Source: Solibacillus sp. FSL R7-0668 (lineage in GTDB: Bacteria > Bacillota > Bacilli > Bacillales_A > Planococcaceae). Taken from it: a stretch of 64,000 bases of DNA. Below, piece after piece: positions 55,109 through 64,000 of the stretch. The translations under genes and the position numbers were made by a program. The notes beneath the pieces are model-generated. The model saw only the letters and a program-made list of their open reading frames with translations, had not been told where the DNA came from and ran no database searches. The first letter of the stretch is position 1. Each line of letters opens with the position of its first letter. The stretch covers positions 498,001 to 562,000 of the forward strand of contig NZ_JBBOUU010000001.1 in assembly GCF_038006205.1 (NCBI RefSeq), given 5' to 3'.

Positions 55109-55214
55109 ATTATACATATTCAAAGGCAACATACTAAATTATTTAAAAAGTATGCATGATTCACAATAGACGAATGAATGAAAACTAGCTAAGATAAAAG
55201 AAGTGAAAAAGTTG

Positions 55215-55243
55215 ACCTTGAGATTCATGCTCAAGGTTTTTTC
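55215..55243 (+). terminator. Terminator or attenuator before tdk
   Basis: ACCTTGAG / CTCAAGGT stem with a 7-base loop and TTTTTTC, 55 bases upstream of the tdk start. It could end read-through from rpmE or control tdk. Confidence 0.7.
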
Positions 55244-55297
55244 TTGATGGAATGGGAGCAATAATCAAGAGGCAATGTACGAAATGGGGTATTAAAA

Positions 55298-55870
55298 GTG
55301 GCACAATTATTTTATAAGCACGGCGCAATGAATAGCGGAAAGTCGATTGAAATTTTAAAAGTCGCACACAATTATGAAGAGCAACAAAAAGCGGTCTTAA
55401 TTTTTACATCAGGGATTGATACACGGGATGAAGTGGGGACAGTTTCGAGTCGTATCGGATTACGTCGACCAGCCATTGCGGTATTTGAAGATACCAATTT
55501 ATATGACATTGTAAAGCAGCATGACGAAAAATTATACTGTGTGTTAGTCGATGAAGTGCAGTTTTTAACAAAGGAGCATGTCCTGCAATTAACGCAAATT
55601 GTGGATGAGTTAAATATTCCAGTAATGGGCTTTGGCTTAAAAAACGATTTCCAAAACGAACTTTTTGAAGGCAGCCGCTATATGATGATTTATGCGGACA
55701 AAATTGAGGAAATGAAAACGATTTGCTGGTTCTGCCACAAAAAAGCGACGATGAACTTACGTGTCGATGAAAACAAAAAACCGGTCCGTACAGGTGACCA
55801 AATTCAAATTGGGGGGAATGATCGTTATTACCCGGTATGCCGTCAATGTCATACAAACCCACCCTTATAA
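55298..55870 (+). CDS. tdk: Thymidine kinase
   Basis: A 190-residue type II thymidine kinase for deoxythymidine salvage. The P-loop is GAMNSGKS at 9-16, DEVQF holds the catalytic Glu, and the lasso zinc site is formed by CWFC and CRQC. It starts at GTG 55298 after TGGGGT. Conserved place between rpmE and prfA. Confidence 0.95.
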   Translation: MAQLFYKHGAMNSGKSIEILKVAHNYEEQQKAVLIFTSGIDTRDEVGTVSSRIGLRRPAIAVFEDTNLYDIVKQHDEKLYCVLVDEVQFLTKEHVLQLTQIVDELNIPVMGFGLKNDFQNELFEGSRYMMIYADKIEEMKTICWFCHKKATMNLRVDENKKPVRTGDQIQIGGNDRYYPVCRQCHTNPPL

Positions 55871-55995
55871 AATCTAAAGAAATATAAGTAGCAACAAGGC
55901 TAAAATTTCTTTATACTAGTATAGGTACATTTTACAAAGAGTTAAGTGGAAAATTGATTTTATATAAAGAAAAATATCTCTAGAGGTGAAAATAG

Positions 55996-57072
55996 ATGTT
56001 TGATCGTTTACAGGCGGTTGAAGACCGTTACGAAAGATTAAATGAATTACTAAGTGACCCGGATGTCGTTAGTGATTCGAATAAATTACGTGAGTATTCT
56101 AAGGAACAATCGGATATTCAAGAAATGGTAGATGTATACCGCGAATACAAATCGGTAAAAGAACAGTTAGCGGATACGCGCGAGCTAATGGATATGGAAA
56201 AAGATGCAGAAATGCTAGACATGATGAAGGAAGAGTTTAACGATTTAAACAAGCAAATTCCAGAGTTAGAGGACCGTCTACGTATTTTATTAATTCCCAA
56301 AGACCCGAATGATTCGAAAAACGTAATTATGGAGGTTCGTGGTGCAGCAGGTGGTGACGAAGCGAATATTTTCGCGGGCGATTTATTCCGTATGTATACA
56401 CGCTATGCAGAAGCACAAGGCTGGAAAATTGATGTCATGGAAGCGACGCCAAACCCAGCTGGCGGCTACAAAGAGGTTATCTTTATGATTAACGGACAAG
56501 GTGCTTATTCGAAATTCAAATATGAAAATGGCGCGCACCGTGTACAACGTGTGCCAGCTACAGAGTCACAAGGCCGTATTCACACGTCTACAGCGACAGT
56601 AGCATGTTTACCAGAGGTGCATGTGGAAGAAGTAGAAATCCATGAAAAAGATATTCGCGTAGACACATTTGCATCATCTGGTGCAGGTGGGCAGTCAGTA
56701 AATACAACGATGTCAGCCGTACGTATGACCCACTTACCAACAGGGGTTGTCGTGTCGATGCAAGATGAGCGTTCACAAATTAAAAACCGTGAAAAAGCAA
56801 TGAAAATTTTAGTAGCGCGTGTAGCAGACTTACATCGTGCTGAGGCGCAAGCAGAAATCGATTCTACGCGTAAGTCAGCAGTCGGAACAGGCGACCGTTC
56901 TGAGCGTATCCGTACTTACAACTATCCACAAAACCGTGTAACTGATCACCGAATTGGTTTAACGATTCAAAAATTAGACCAAATTGTTGAAGGTAAGCTG
57001 GATGAGATTATCGATGCACTTATTTTAGATGAGCAAGCAACACGCTTAGCGAACTTAAACGAAAATGCATAA
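55996..57072 (+). CDS. prfA: Peptide chain release factor 1
   Basis: Recognises UAA and UAG and triggers peptide release. The GGQ motif is in [12 protein letters not shown], near residue 232, and the PAT codon-reading motif is in [16 protein letters not shown]. The length is 358 residues. AGAGGTGAAA precedes ATG. Its 3' end overlaps prmC by eight bases; PrmC methylates the Gln of this GGQ. Confidence 0.96.
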   Translation: MFDRLQAVEDRYERLNELLSDPDVVSDSNKLREYSKEQSDIQEMVDVYREYKSVKEQLADTRELMDMEKDAEMLDMMKEEFNDLNKQIPELEDRLRILLIPKDPNDSKNVIMEVRGAAGGDEANIFAGDLFRMYTRYAEAQGWKIDVMEATPNPAGGYKEVIFMINGQGAYSKFKYENGAHRVQRVPATESQGRIHTSTATVACLPEVHVEEVEIHEKDIRVDTFASSGAGGQSVNTTMSAVRMTHLPTGVVVSMQDERSQIKNREKAMKILVARVADLHRAEAQAEIDSTRKSAVGTGDRSERIRTYNYPQNRVTDHRIGLTIQKLDQIVEGKLDEIIDALILDEQATRLANLNENA

Positions 57073-57919
57073 AACAATTTTTGAGGCCCTTCATTGGGCT
57101 TCTTCTTATTTAGAAGCCAATGGTCGCGAAGGTAATGCTGCAAGATTGCTTTTACAGCATGTAGTGCAAACGAATTATTCTGGCCTCATGATGAAAATGC
57201 ATGATGCCATTTCAGAAGCGCAAGTGCAACAATTTACGAATGCTATCGAAGCACATGTCAAGGGACGCCCTGTACAGTATATTACCGGTGTTGAGGAATT
57301 TTATGGGCGCATATTCGAGGTAGATGAATCGGTATTAATTCCCCGACCTGAAACAGAGGAATTAATTGTTGGCACAATCGAACGTATGCGAAAATTATTC
57401 CATACGCAAAAGTTAACGCTAGCTGATATTGGGACAGGTAGTGGTGCAATAGCTATTACAATGAAAAAAGAATGGCCAGATTTAGACGTTACCGCTACGG
57501 ATCTTTCAACTGCCGCATTAAATACGGCGCGAAAAAATGCGGAGAACCTACAGGCCGAGCTTATATTTGCTGAAGGCGATTTAACAGCGCCAATCGCCCA
57601 TCAAAAATGGGATGTTGTGTTATCCAACCCGCCGTATATCGCGTTTGATGATATGCCGTCCATGTCTGATGTGGTAGTGGAGCATGAGCCGCATAGCGCG
57701 TTGTTTGCGGAAGAGGATGGGCTTATTTTATATCGAAAATTGGCTGAGCAATTACCCCCGCTTATGAATACACCGGGTCTGATTGGTTTAGAAATCGGAT
57801 ATACACAGGGAGAGACCGTCGCCAATTACTTCCGTGAGCATTTCCCACAAGCAAAGGTTTCAATTGTAAAAGATATTAATGGCAAAGATCGTATAATATT
57901 TTGTGAAATAATTGAATAA
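57065..57919 (+). CDS. prmC: Release factor glutamine methyltransferase
   Basis: A 284-residue SAM-dependent enzyme that N5-methylates the GGQ glutamine of RF1 and RF2. The helical N-terminal domain is followed by the SAM-binding [11 protein letters not shown] and the catalytic NPPY motif ([10 protein letters not shown]). ATG 57065 lies inside the end of prfA, so the two are coupled. Confidence 0.94.
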   Translation: MHKTIFEALHWASSYLEANGREGNAARLLLQHVVQTNYSGLMMKMHDAISEAQVQQFTNAIEAHVKGRPVQYITGVEEFYGRIFEVDESVLIPRPETEELIVGTIERMRKLFHTQKLTLADIGTGSGAIAITMKKEWPDLDVTATDLSTAALNTARKNAENLQAELIFAEGDLTAPIAHQKWDVVLSNPPYIAFDDMPSMSDVVVEHEPHSALFAEEDGLILYRKLAEQLPPLMNTPGLIGLEIGYTQGETVANYFREHFPQAKVSIVKDINGKDRIIFCEIIE

Positions 57920-57963
57920 AGTCTTCTATTCTTGCAAACAATGTGTTGCAAGGGGGAGAGAAT

Positions 57964-58551
57964 ATGTTACATGATTACGAGATTATAAAAAAGACACAAT
58001 GGTGGATTGCTAGCTTGAAGTTGCTCACAATGACCTTTATTTTATATAGTGCATTTATTATCATTCCAACAATGGTAGATAATGTGCAGGCTGAACGGGA
58101 GCAGCTAAATAGTGAAATGAAGGTGCGCGTGATTGCTAATAGTTCATCAGAGTCGGATCAGCTTATTAAAATGCAGGTTGTGGATAATCTTCAATATTTA
58201 CTGGAACGTTCAGGTGAGACAACTGTGGATAACAAAGTGATGGAGAGAATTGTTCAAGAAATCCAAAAAAATTACCCACAATTACAATTACGCTATGAAA
58301 TTGGGGATAACTTAGTGCCACCAAAATGGCAATTCGGTGCGTTTTATCCACAGAACCATTATTATTCGGTGAACGTGATTATCGGACAAGGGCGCGGTGA
58401 AAATTGGTTTTGTGCCGTATTTCCAACGCTTTGCACACCGAAAGAGCAGGCTAAAAGTGAACGACCGTCATTTTATTTGAACGAATGGTGGCATAAAAAG
58501 AATAATAAAAAGAATCCACAAATTTCAGAAAATTACCCACAAAAAATGTGA
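57964..58551 (+). CDS. spoIIR: Stage II sporulation protein R
   Basis: Forespore signalling protein, exported to the intermembrane space, which activates SpoIIGA so that pro-sigma-E is processed in the mother cell. The N-terminal membrane segment spans about residues 15-40. The conserved core has KVRVIANSSSESDQ and KMQVVDNL. The start is ATG 57964 after AAGGGGGAGA, with 195 residues; an upstream TTG overlaps that site. Several DnaA-box-like sequences lie inside the gene. Confidence 0.9.
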   Translation: MLHDYEIIKKTQWWIASLKLLTMTFILYSAFIIIPTMVDNVQAEREQLNSEMKVRVIANSSSESDQLIKMQVVDNLQYLLERSGETTVDNKVMERIVQEIQKNYPQLQLRYEIGDNLVPPKWQFGAFYPQNHYYSVNVIIGQGRGENWFCAVFPTLCTPKEQAKSERPSFYLNEWWHKKNNKKNPQISENYPQKM

Positions 58552-59750
58552 ATAGTTAATAATTTGTGGATAGATCATAGAAAAGTTTTAGAAAGGAGCA
58601 CAAAAAATGGAGACCTTATTATTAACTGTGGATGAATTTGTGGATAATTCAGAAAATTATACACAGGCCGTAAATTGGTTCAACAGCGGGGAAGTGGTAG
58701 CTTTTCCTACTGAAACGGTTTATGGCTTAGGCGCAGTAGCAACGGACGAGCAGGCAGTAAAAAAAATATTTGCTGCGAAAGGTCGTCCTTCAGATAATCC
58801 ACTAATTGTCCACATCGGAACAATGGAAGAAGTAGCGCGCTATGTTGTGGATATCCCGGAAATAGCAAAGAAATGTATGGAAGCATTTTGGCCGGGCCCG
58901 TTAACATTAGTGATGAAGGTAAAGCCAAATGTATTGGCAGCAAGTGTGACGCCGGGTATGCAAACGGTAGGGCTTCGAATGCCGAATCATCCTGTCGCAC
59001 TTCGATTATTACAAACATTGAAAAAACCATTAGCTGCACCGAGCGCCAATCGTAGCGGCAAACCAAGTCCTACGAAGGCAATGCATGTATGGGAAGATTT
59101 ACAAGGGCTTATACCATGTATTTTAGATGGTGGGATGACGGGAATCGGTGTGGAATCCACTGTGCTTGATGTGACTTTAGCGCAGCCAGTCATTTTACGC
59201 CCGGGTGGTGTGACAAAAGAAATGCTGGAGCAAGTGATAGGGCCAGTATTAGAGCCAAACTTCGAACAGCAAAAAATCGAATCCACACCAAAAGCACCAG
59301 GCATGAAATATACGCACTATGCTCCCAACGCACCTGTTTATTTAATAGCGCAGGACAAACAGCAAATTGAGTGCGCGCTAGAGGAGCTACAGCAGCAACA
59401 GCACACAGTAGCCCTACTTGCCCCTCAAAATTTCGCTAATGTAAAAGCAGATTATTTTTTCTCATTTGGAGATGAGCATGAGCTAGAGCAAATGAGTGCG
59501 ACATTGTATGATGCCTTACGTGCCTGCGACAAAACAAACGCCACAATTATTTTGGCAACGGTAACGGAACGAAAAGGTGTTGGTACAGCCATTATGAATC
59601 GCCTCGAAAAAGCGGCGGGTGGCAAATGGTATCAACGATAAAGGAATCCATGTTTTACACGAGAGATGTGTAGAATGTGGATTTTTTTGTGTTGAAGGAA
59701 TTTAGAATTATTCACACTGTGGATAGTTTTTGACTTCTTGATAATCCACA
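58179..59750. promoter_or_regulatory. DnaA-box cluster across spoIIR and ywlC
   Basis: Exact TTATCCACA (either strand) at 58179, 58224, 58344 and 58639. One-mismatch copies lie at 58272, 58302, 58533, 58565, 58627, 58657, 58806, 58846, 59708, 59718 and 59742. Chance predicts far fewer than one exact box in this length. In B. subtilis ywlC is a known DnaA-binding locus, so this is likely a conserved DnaA-titrating or regulatory cluster. Confidence 0.8.
58607..59641 (+). CDS. ywlC: L-threonylcarbamoyladenylate synthase
   Basis: A 344-residue TsaC/Sua5 enzyme that makes the activated carbamoyl-threonine for t6A in tRNA. The N-terminal YrdC domain (about 1-210) has AFPTETVYGLGA and KGRPSDNPLIVHI; the C-terminal SUA5 domain follows a linker (PGMKYTHYAP). 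AAAGGAG precedes ATG. DnaA boxes surround the start region, so transcription may follow replication status. Confidence 0.93.
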   Translation: METLLLTVDEFVDNSENYTQAVNWFNSGEVVAFPTETVYGLGAVATDEQAVKKIFAAKGRPSDNPLIVHIGTMEEVARYVVDIPEIAKKCMEAFWPGPLTLVMKVKPNVLAASVTPGMQTVGLRMPNHPVALRLLQTLKKPLAAPSANRSGKPSPTKAMHVWEDLQGLIPCILDGGMTGIGVESTVLDVTLAQPVILRPGGVTKEMLEQVIGPVLEPNFEQQKIESTPKAPGMKYTHYAPNAPVYLIAQDKQQIECALEELQQQQHTVALLAPQNFANVKADYFFSFGDEHELEQMSATLYDALRACDKTNATIILATVTERKGVGTAIMNRLEKAAGGKWYQR

Positions 59751-59859
59751 AAAAATTTTTGGACAACCGTGCTTGTAGGCGTAATTGAAAAGGTAGACGC
59801 ATACCGTATAAGAGGAATGGATTTTTTGTCGTAATAAAAACGGATGAAAGAAGGCTAGT

Positions 59860-60354
59860 ATGCAGGAAATTGTAGCAGGCATATTAATGTCATTTGATGT
59901 AGTGGCGCTGTATTTAGTCGCAAACAATGTAAAATATAAGTGGCTGCTCGCCAGTTGGACAGCCTGTTTACATATGGTATTTCCGTTAATTGGTTTTTAC
60001 TTCGGGCAGTGGCTTGCCAATATATTTTTGCAATGGTCGAATAGTATTTCCGTGTTGCTATTATTTTTTATCGGGCTCCAATTACTGCTTTCGAGAAAAA
60101 ATGAAGATTTTCCAGCAAAAACTTTACCTATTATCGCAATATTTGCGAGCATTGATACCTTTTCAGTAAGTCTATCTTTTGGTATGCTAAAATTAGAGAA
60201 AATCGCTTTTATATTGAGTGCGGGCATTTCGACGTTAATTTTTTCGTATATTGCACTCCTTGTAGCGCAAAAAAGTACCATTTTAAATAATGGCCTGCTA
60301 AAAAAGTTGGCGGGATTAGCATTAATTATTATGAGTATTTTACTATTAATTTGA
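59860..60354 (+). CDS. mntP: MntP-family manganese efflux pump
   Basis: A 164-residue inner membrane protein with six predicted helices built as two repeats. The paired motifs SFDVVALYL and SIDTFSVSLSFG correspond to the acidic-residue helices of MntP (DUF204), which expels Mn. It is somewhat shorter than usual, mainly in the loop between repeats. GAAAGAAGGC precedes ATG. Position between ywlC and ywlE matches mntP (ywlD). Confidence 0.83.
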   Translation: MQEIVAGILMSFDVVALYLVANNVKYKWLLASWTACLHMVFPLIGFYFGQWLANIFLQWSNSISVLLLFFIGLQLLLSRKNEDFPAKTLPIIAIFASIDTFSVSLSFGMLKLEKIAFILSAGISTLIFSYIALLVAQKSTILNNGLLKKLAGLALIIMSILLLI

Positions 60355-60367
60355 GGACTGATTGTAG

Positions 60368-60814
60368 ATGAAAATCATTTTTATTTGTACCGGAAATACT
60401 TGTAGAAGTCCAATGGCGACCGCAATTTTAATGAGTAAACAGCTTCCGAATGTAGAGGTGCGCTCGGCAGGGGTTTATGCACATCCTGGTAGTGCGATGT
60501 CCAGTCAAGCACAGCAGGTGTTAAATCAAAAAAATATTAAACATAATCATTCTTCCGCAATATTTAACGAGGAGGATGCACAGTGGGCAGATTTAATTTT
60601 GACAATGACCTCGGCCCATAAAGAACTCGTATTACAATTAGTAGATCAGGTTGAACATAAAACCTTTACATTAAATGAATACGTAGGACTGGGGAGCTGT
60701 GATATTCAAGATCCTTATGGTGGTAATGTAGCCGTTTATGAACGAACATACGAACAATTAGAGGAAGCAATCGCAAGACTAGAGTCAAAAATACGTTTGG
60801 AGGAACATCATTAA
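60368..60814 (+). CDS. ywlE: Protein arginine phosphatase YwlE
   Basis: A 148-residue low-molecular-weight phosphatase. The P-loop reads CTGNTCRS, with Cys7 as nucleophile and Arg13. Thr11 is the residue that gives specificity for phospho-arginine over phosphotyrosine. The general acid is Asp115 in IQDPYGG. It counters the McsB arginine kinase. It starts 13 bases after mntP. Confidence 0.93.
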   Translation: MKIIFICTGNTCRSPMATAILMSKQLPNVEVRSAGVYAHPGSAMSSQAQQVLNQKNIKHNHSSAIFNEEDAQWADLILTMTSAHKELVLQLVDQVEHKTFTLNEYVGLGSCDIQDPYGGNVAVYERTYEQLEEAIARLESKIRLEEHH

Positions 60815-60815
60815 T

Positions 60816-62105
60816 ATGGAAACAAACAAAAAACTATTTACACTACGTCGTAAGCTTGTCTTATTTGTAGGGATTTTGGCATTAATCACGTATACAACAA
60901 GCTTTCTTTTTATCGAGTTTATCCATCCAATGTTTTTTGAACAAACAAATCCAATAATATTCCAAATTATTACATACGCACTAGGGATAATTTGGTCGTG
61001 CATACTAGCAGCGGTATTTAGCTTAATTCTTGTGCGTCCATTACAGCGCTTAGAAAATAGTGCTAATCTAGTAGCAGAAGGCAAGATTGGTAAGGATGTC
61101 GAAATGCCAAAAACAAATGATGAAATTCGAAGCGTTGGTGAAGCATTTCAGGCAATGGTCGAGAATTTACGCAAAATGGTTAGCGGCATCGAGGACAACT
61201 ACAAGTCTACAGATGCGACGATTGAAGACTTATCTAAGCAAAGTAGCTCAGTCGCAAAAAATGCAGCAGCCATTTCAAGCAATATCGGGCAAATTTCATC
61301 GGGTGCTGAATCTTCGGCTATGGCCATTCAGGAAACAGCAGAAGCAATTGAGGAAGTTCGTGAATTGGCAACAGAAGTGAATTCCAAGGCGGTTGAATCA
61401 GCAAATCGTTCCAAGGAAATTATAGACGAACTTACTTCGACAACAGCGGCTATCCATGGGGTTGTATTAAGTATTCAGAAAATTGCTGCTGATAATGAAA
61501 ATGCGTTAATCAATATTCGAGAGCTTGAAAAAAATGCAGGGCAAATCGAGCATATTATAGGTTTAGTGGGAGATATTGCAGGGCAAACGAACTTGCTTGC
61601 CTTGAATGCCTCAATCGAAGCGGCACGAGCTGGCGAACATGGAAAAGGCTTTGCAGTTGTTGCAGAAGAAGTGCGTGGCTTGGCCGATGAAAGCGCCAAT
61701 GCGGTGAAGGGGATTACGACATTAGTGCAAACGATGCAACAAAATGTCAATGTAGTCGTAGCACAAATGAATGAGCAGGTTACATTTGCTGTATCTGAAT
61801 CTTCACGAGTATCTGAAACAACCTCAGCCGTAGAAGGTATGTCAAAGGCCGTGCATGAAATGGCGGATGATGTTGTACAAATTTCTCAACTGGTAGGTCG
61901 ACAAATGCATAATATTGAACACACGTCACGCCAATCTCAAGAGGTAGCGGCTATTGCAGAGCAGACGTCGGCGAGTGCACAAGAAGTGAGCGCGGCTTCC
62001 AATGAACAGTCCTTCGCAATCAAACAAGTGGAGGCATTAGCAAACGATTTACAACAACAATCAGCTGAGCTATACAAAATGATTCAACAATTTGATCGTA
62101 ACTAA
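60816..62105 (+). CDS. Methyl-accepting chemotaxis protein without large extracellular sensor
   Basis: A 429-residue receptor with two closely spaced membrane helices (about 14-36 and 48-72) and only a ten-residue outer loop, followed by HAMP (about 73-125) and the signalling coiled coil with [17 protein letters not shown]. There is no outside ligand domain, so it may sense membrane state or interact with a partner. It begins one base after ywlE; ywlE ends at 60814. This gene is extra relative to B. subtilis order. Unrelated to the receptor at 4136 beyond the signalling domain. Confidence 0.9.
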   Translation: METNKKLFTLRRKLVLFVGILALITYTTSFLFIEFIHPMFFEQTNPIIFQIITYALGIIWSCILAAVFSLILVRPLQRLENSANLVAEGKIGKDVEMPKTNDEIRSVGEAFQAMVENLRKMVSGIEDNYKSTDATIEDLSKQSSSVAKNAAAISSNIGQISSGAESSAMAIQETAEAIEEVRELATEVNSKAVESANRSKEIIDELTSTTAAIHGVVLSIQKIAADNENALINIRELEKNAGQIEHIIGLVGDIAGQTNLLALNASIEAARAGEHGKGFAVVAEEVRGLADESANAVKGITTLVQTMQQNVNVVVAQMNEQVTFAVSESSRVSETTSAVEGMSKAVHEMADDVVQISQLVGRQMHNIEHTSRQSQEVAAIAEQTSASAQEVSAASNEQSFAIKQVEALANDLQQQSAELYKMIQQFDRN

Positions 62106-62130
62106 TTGATTTCGGCGTACCTATATTTCT

Positions 62131-62169
62131 AAAAAGCATTATGCTTAAAAATGGGCGTAGTGCTTTTTC
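62131..62169 (+). terminator. Intrinsic terminator after the chemoreceptor
   Basis: AAAAAGCATTATGC / GCGTAGTGCTTTTT stem, T-run. Confidence 0.8.
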
Positions 62170-62197
62170 TATGAAGTAACGGAGATTTTTATGGATT

Positions 62198-62276
62198 TGC
62201 AAATATATAGAAAAAACGCAAATATCCCCATGATTTCGCAATTAAAATCCTAAAGTCGCAAATATCCATTACATAT
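62198..62276. repeat. Four-unit CGCAAATA array, 20-base period
   Basis: Units begin at 62198 (TGCAAATA), 62217, 62237 (CGCAATTA) and 62257, spaced 19, 20 and 20, starting 29 bases after the terminator. Unit 1 matches unit 1 of the 21251 array in 16 of 19, unit 3 here matches unit 4 there in 18 of 20, so the two are homologous, with one unit missing here. Confidence 0.85.
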
Positions 62277-62535
62277 TCACAAAGAACAACGCGTTTCGTG
62301 TAATTAATCTGATAATACAAAAAATAGTCTATAATAACATTTTTACGTATATTGATTGGGGAAACCTACTCAAATCTACCGAAAAAACTAATGATTATGC
62401 CTTTGTAGACGTAAATATTCGTGTTTTATGCCGGAAAATCAAAATCATTATGGAAAATACGTGTCAATCTGGTGTAATAAATGGTACACTGTTGATGAAA
62501 ATAAAAGTAAAACTAGTTTAGGGAGGAAACCCTCT

Positions 62536-62982
62536 ATGAAAATTGCCATTTCTTCAGACCATGGCGGCAATAATTTACGTAAAGAAATTATGGCATTATT
62601 AGATGAATTAGCAATCAGCTACGAAGACTTTGGACCACAATCAAACGACTCAGTGGACTACCCAGATTATGCACGCCCTGTTGCGGAGCGTGTGGCTTCA
62701 GGTGAGTTTGACAAAGGGATTTTAATTTGCGGAACAGGGATTGGTATTTCGATTGCTGCCAACAAATTCAAAGGTATTCGCTGTGCATTAGTACACGATA
62801 CATTTTCTGCAAAAGCGACACGTAATCATAATGACTCAAACATTTTAGCGATGGGTGAGCGCGTGATTGGCCCGGGTTTAGCACGTGAAATCGTGACGAC
62901 TTGGTTACATGCAGAATTCGAAGGTGGACGTCATATCCGCCGTGTTGAAAAAATTTCTGAAATTGAAGACCTACAGCAATAG
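62536..62982 (+). CDS. rpiB: Ribose-5-phosphate isomerase B
   Basis: A 148-residue pentose phosphate isomerase. Motifs are ISSDHGG at the N-terminus and ICGTGIGISIAANK with the catalytic Cys. The start is ATG 62536 after GGGAGG; a longer frame from 62428 is rejected. The AGGG of the ribosome binding site could pair with CCCT just before the start codon (a 4 bp stem). Place matches ywlF. Confidence 0.94.
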   Translation: MKIAISSDHGGNNLRKEIMALLDELAISYEDFGPQSNDSVDYPDYARPVAERVASGEFDKGILICGTGIGISIAANKFKGIRCALVHDTFSAKATRNHNDSNILAMGERVIGPGLAREIVTTWLHAEFEGGRHIRRVEKISEIEDLQQ

Positions 62983-62990
62983 GTGATCAC

Positions 62991-63536
62991 ATGACAAACT
63001 TACGTGATGTTCAAAAACAGTTGGCCAGTGCCTTACATGAATTCGAGCAGCAAGTGAAGTTTACGGAGGGGCAGCTATTTGTTGTCGGCTGTTCTACGTC
63101 CGAAATCATCGGCGAAAAAATCGGAACAGCCGGTGCACTCGATGTTGCGCAAATGCTTTATACGGAATTTTCCAACTTTGCGCACAAGCATAAGATGTAT
63201 TTAGTTTTCCAAGGCTGCGAGCATATTAACCGTGCGTTAACATTAGAAGCAGCAGCCGCTAAAAAGTACCATTTAGAGCCTGTTTCAGTCGTCCCTGTAC
63301 GAACTGCAGGTGGCTCCATGTCGGCTTATGCCTATACACAAATGCACGAGCCGGTTGTTGTGGAGGCCATTCAAGCACATGCGGGGATTGATATTGGTCA
63401 AACACTAATCGGCATGCATTTAAAGCATGTGGCCGTACCTATTCGTACATCAATTAAATGTGTAGGAGAGGCAGTCATTACACTAGCTACAACACGTCCA
63501 AAGCTAATTGGCGGCGAACGTGCGCAATACAAGTAA
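62991..63536 (+). CDS. ywlG: UPF0340 family protein YwlG
   Basis: A 181-residue protein of the UPF0340 (YwlG) family, function unknown. Conserved stretches are GCSTSEIIGEKIGTAG, QGCEHINRALTLE and RTAGGSMSAYAY. It begins eight bases after rpiB and precedes glyA, as in B. subtilis. Confidence 0.88.
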   Translation: MTNLRDVQKQLASALHEFEQQVKFTEGQLFVVGCSTSEIIGEKIGTAGALDVAQMLYTEFSNFAHKHKMYLVFQGCEHINRALTLEAAAAKKYHLEPVSVVPVRTAGGSMSAYAYTQMHEPVVVEAIQAHAGIDIGQTLIGMHLKHVAVPIRTSIKCVGEAVITLATTRPKLIGGERAQYK

Positions 63537-63617
63537 CGTCACCACGTTATAGGATTATCATTTTGAATTGGAAACTCCGAAGTCCATTCGGAACAAAATT
63601 TAGGAGGATTTAGACAA

Positions 63618-64000
63618 ATGGCATTTGAAAAATTAGCAGGACAAGACAAGGCAATCTTAGACGCAATTTTATTGGAGAAAAAACGTCAAAACACAAACAT
63701 CGAATTAATCGCATCAGAAAACTTCGTATCAGAAGCGGTAATGGAAGCACAAGGCTCATACCTTACAAACAAATACGCTGAAGGCTACCCAGGCAAACGC
63801 TACTATGGTGGCTGTGAACATGTAGACGTAGTAGAAGATATTGCGCGCGACCGTGCAAAAGAATTATTCGGTGCAGCTTATGTAAACGTACAGCCTCACT
63901 CAGGTGCACAAGCGAACATGGCAGTGTATCATACAATTTTACAACCAGGTGATACAGTACTTGGTATGAACCTTTCACATGGTGGTCACTTAACACATGG
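63618..64000 (+). CDS. glyA: Serine hydroxymethyltransferase, N-terminal part
   Basis: The gene starts at ATG 63618 after AGGAGGA and runs off the right edge; 127 codons are visible. It encodes a PLP enzyme that moves the hydroxymethyl group of serine to tetrahydrofolate. Recognised by [38 protein letters not shown], and [14 protein letters not shown] and [10 protein letters not shown] at the end. No frameshift in the visible portion. Confidence 0.95.
   Translation, partial: MAFEKLAGQDKAILDAILLEKKRQNTNIELIASENFVSEAVMEAQGSYLTNKYAEGYPGKRYYGGCEHVDVVEDIARDRAKELFGAAYVNVQPHSGAQANMAVYHTILQPGDTVLGMNLSHGGHLTH

Noticed and set aside
55404-55862. 152-residue minus-strand frame inside tdk
   Set aside because: Antisense to thymidine kinase; no promoter or ribosome binding site.
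59761-59790. Possible third copy of the GGCGTAATTG repeat module
   Set aside because: Only about ten bases match and the inverted arm is absent.

Overview
The window is core chromosome of a spore-forming Firmicute of the Bacillales, most likely Planococcaceae (Lysinibacillus or Solibacillus type). Gene order follows the Bacillus subtilis region from ywd to glyA: pdxK, ung, gerQ, hemQ, lipL, rsfA, ywfO, ywhB, ywhD, pbpG, speB, ywiB, argS, then fadF, acdA, rpoE, pyrG, ywjG, spo0F, fba, tal, murZ, glpX, rho, rpmE, tdk, prfA, prmC, spoIIR, ywlC, mntP, ywlE, rpiB, ywlG, glyA. The DNA is AT-rich, Shine-Dalgarno sites are strong, and several starts are TTG. Sporulation genes (gerQ, rsfA, pbpG, spo0F, spoIIR) fit an endospore former. 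The genus is inference.

Layout. 1-21200: vitamin B6 salvage, uracil-DNA repair, an M20 amidohydrolase, a chemoreceptor, spore coat protein, haem and lipoate synthesis, a peptidoglycan synthase, agmatinase, an SLH-CAP surface protein, a GGDEF protein with a degenerate motif, and argS. 21200-27650: a predicted sulfur-compound uptake operon (flavin acyl-CoA-dehydrogenase-like enzyme plus amino-acid-type ABC transporter) behind two CymR-like boxes. An IS110/IS1111-family insertion separates its ATPase gene from the rest. 27650-32100: a cobalamin riboswitch and B12 uptake operon with a BtuD-CbiZ fusion and a PduO-type adenosyltransferase. 32100-43100: a fatty-acid/branched-acid operon (FadF, thiolase, 3-hydroxyacyl-CoA dehydrogenase, two acyl-CoA dehydrogenases, a TetR regulator) with FadR-type operators, ending in B12-dependent fused mutase IcmF. 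43200-64000: housekeeping block with an RpoE delta subunit, a CTP-sensing pyrG attenuator, glycolytic and cell wall genes, Rho, L31 with a structured leader, translation termination genes, and a dense DnaA-box cluster over spoIIR-ywlC.

The B12 operon and IcmF are functionally linked: imported and salvaged cobinamide/cobalamin is adenosylated by the PduO-type enzyme and is the cofactor IcmF needs.

The least explained signals are three short intergenic arrays with strict helical-scale periodicity: two homologous CGCAAATA arrays with a 19/20/20 nt period and one TATTAGAA array with an exact 21 nt period. Each lies just after an intrinsic terminator. A second unexplained item is a hairpin-rich repeat (46 bp perfect palindrome plus a CAATTACG/CGTAATTG module) directly upstream of a DUF1450 gene, with a diverged partial copy upstream of rpoE.
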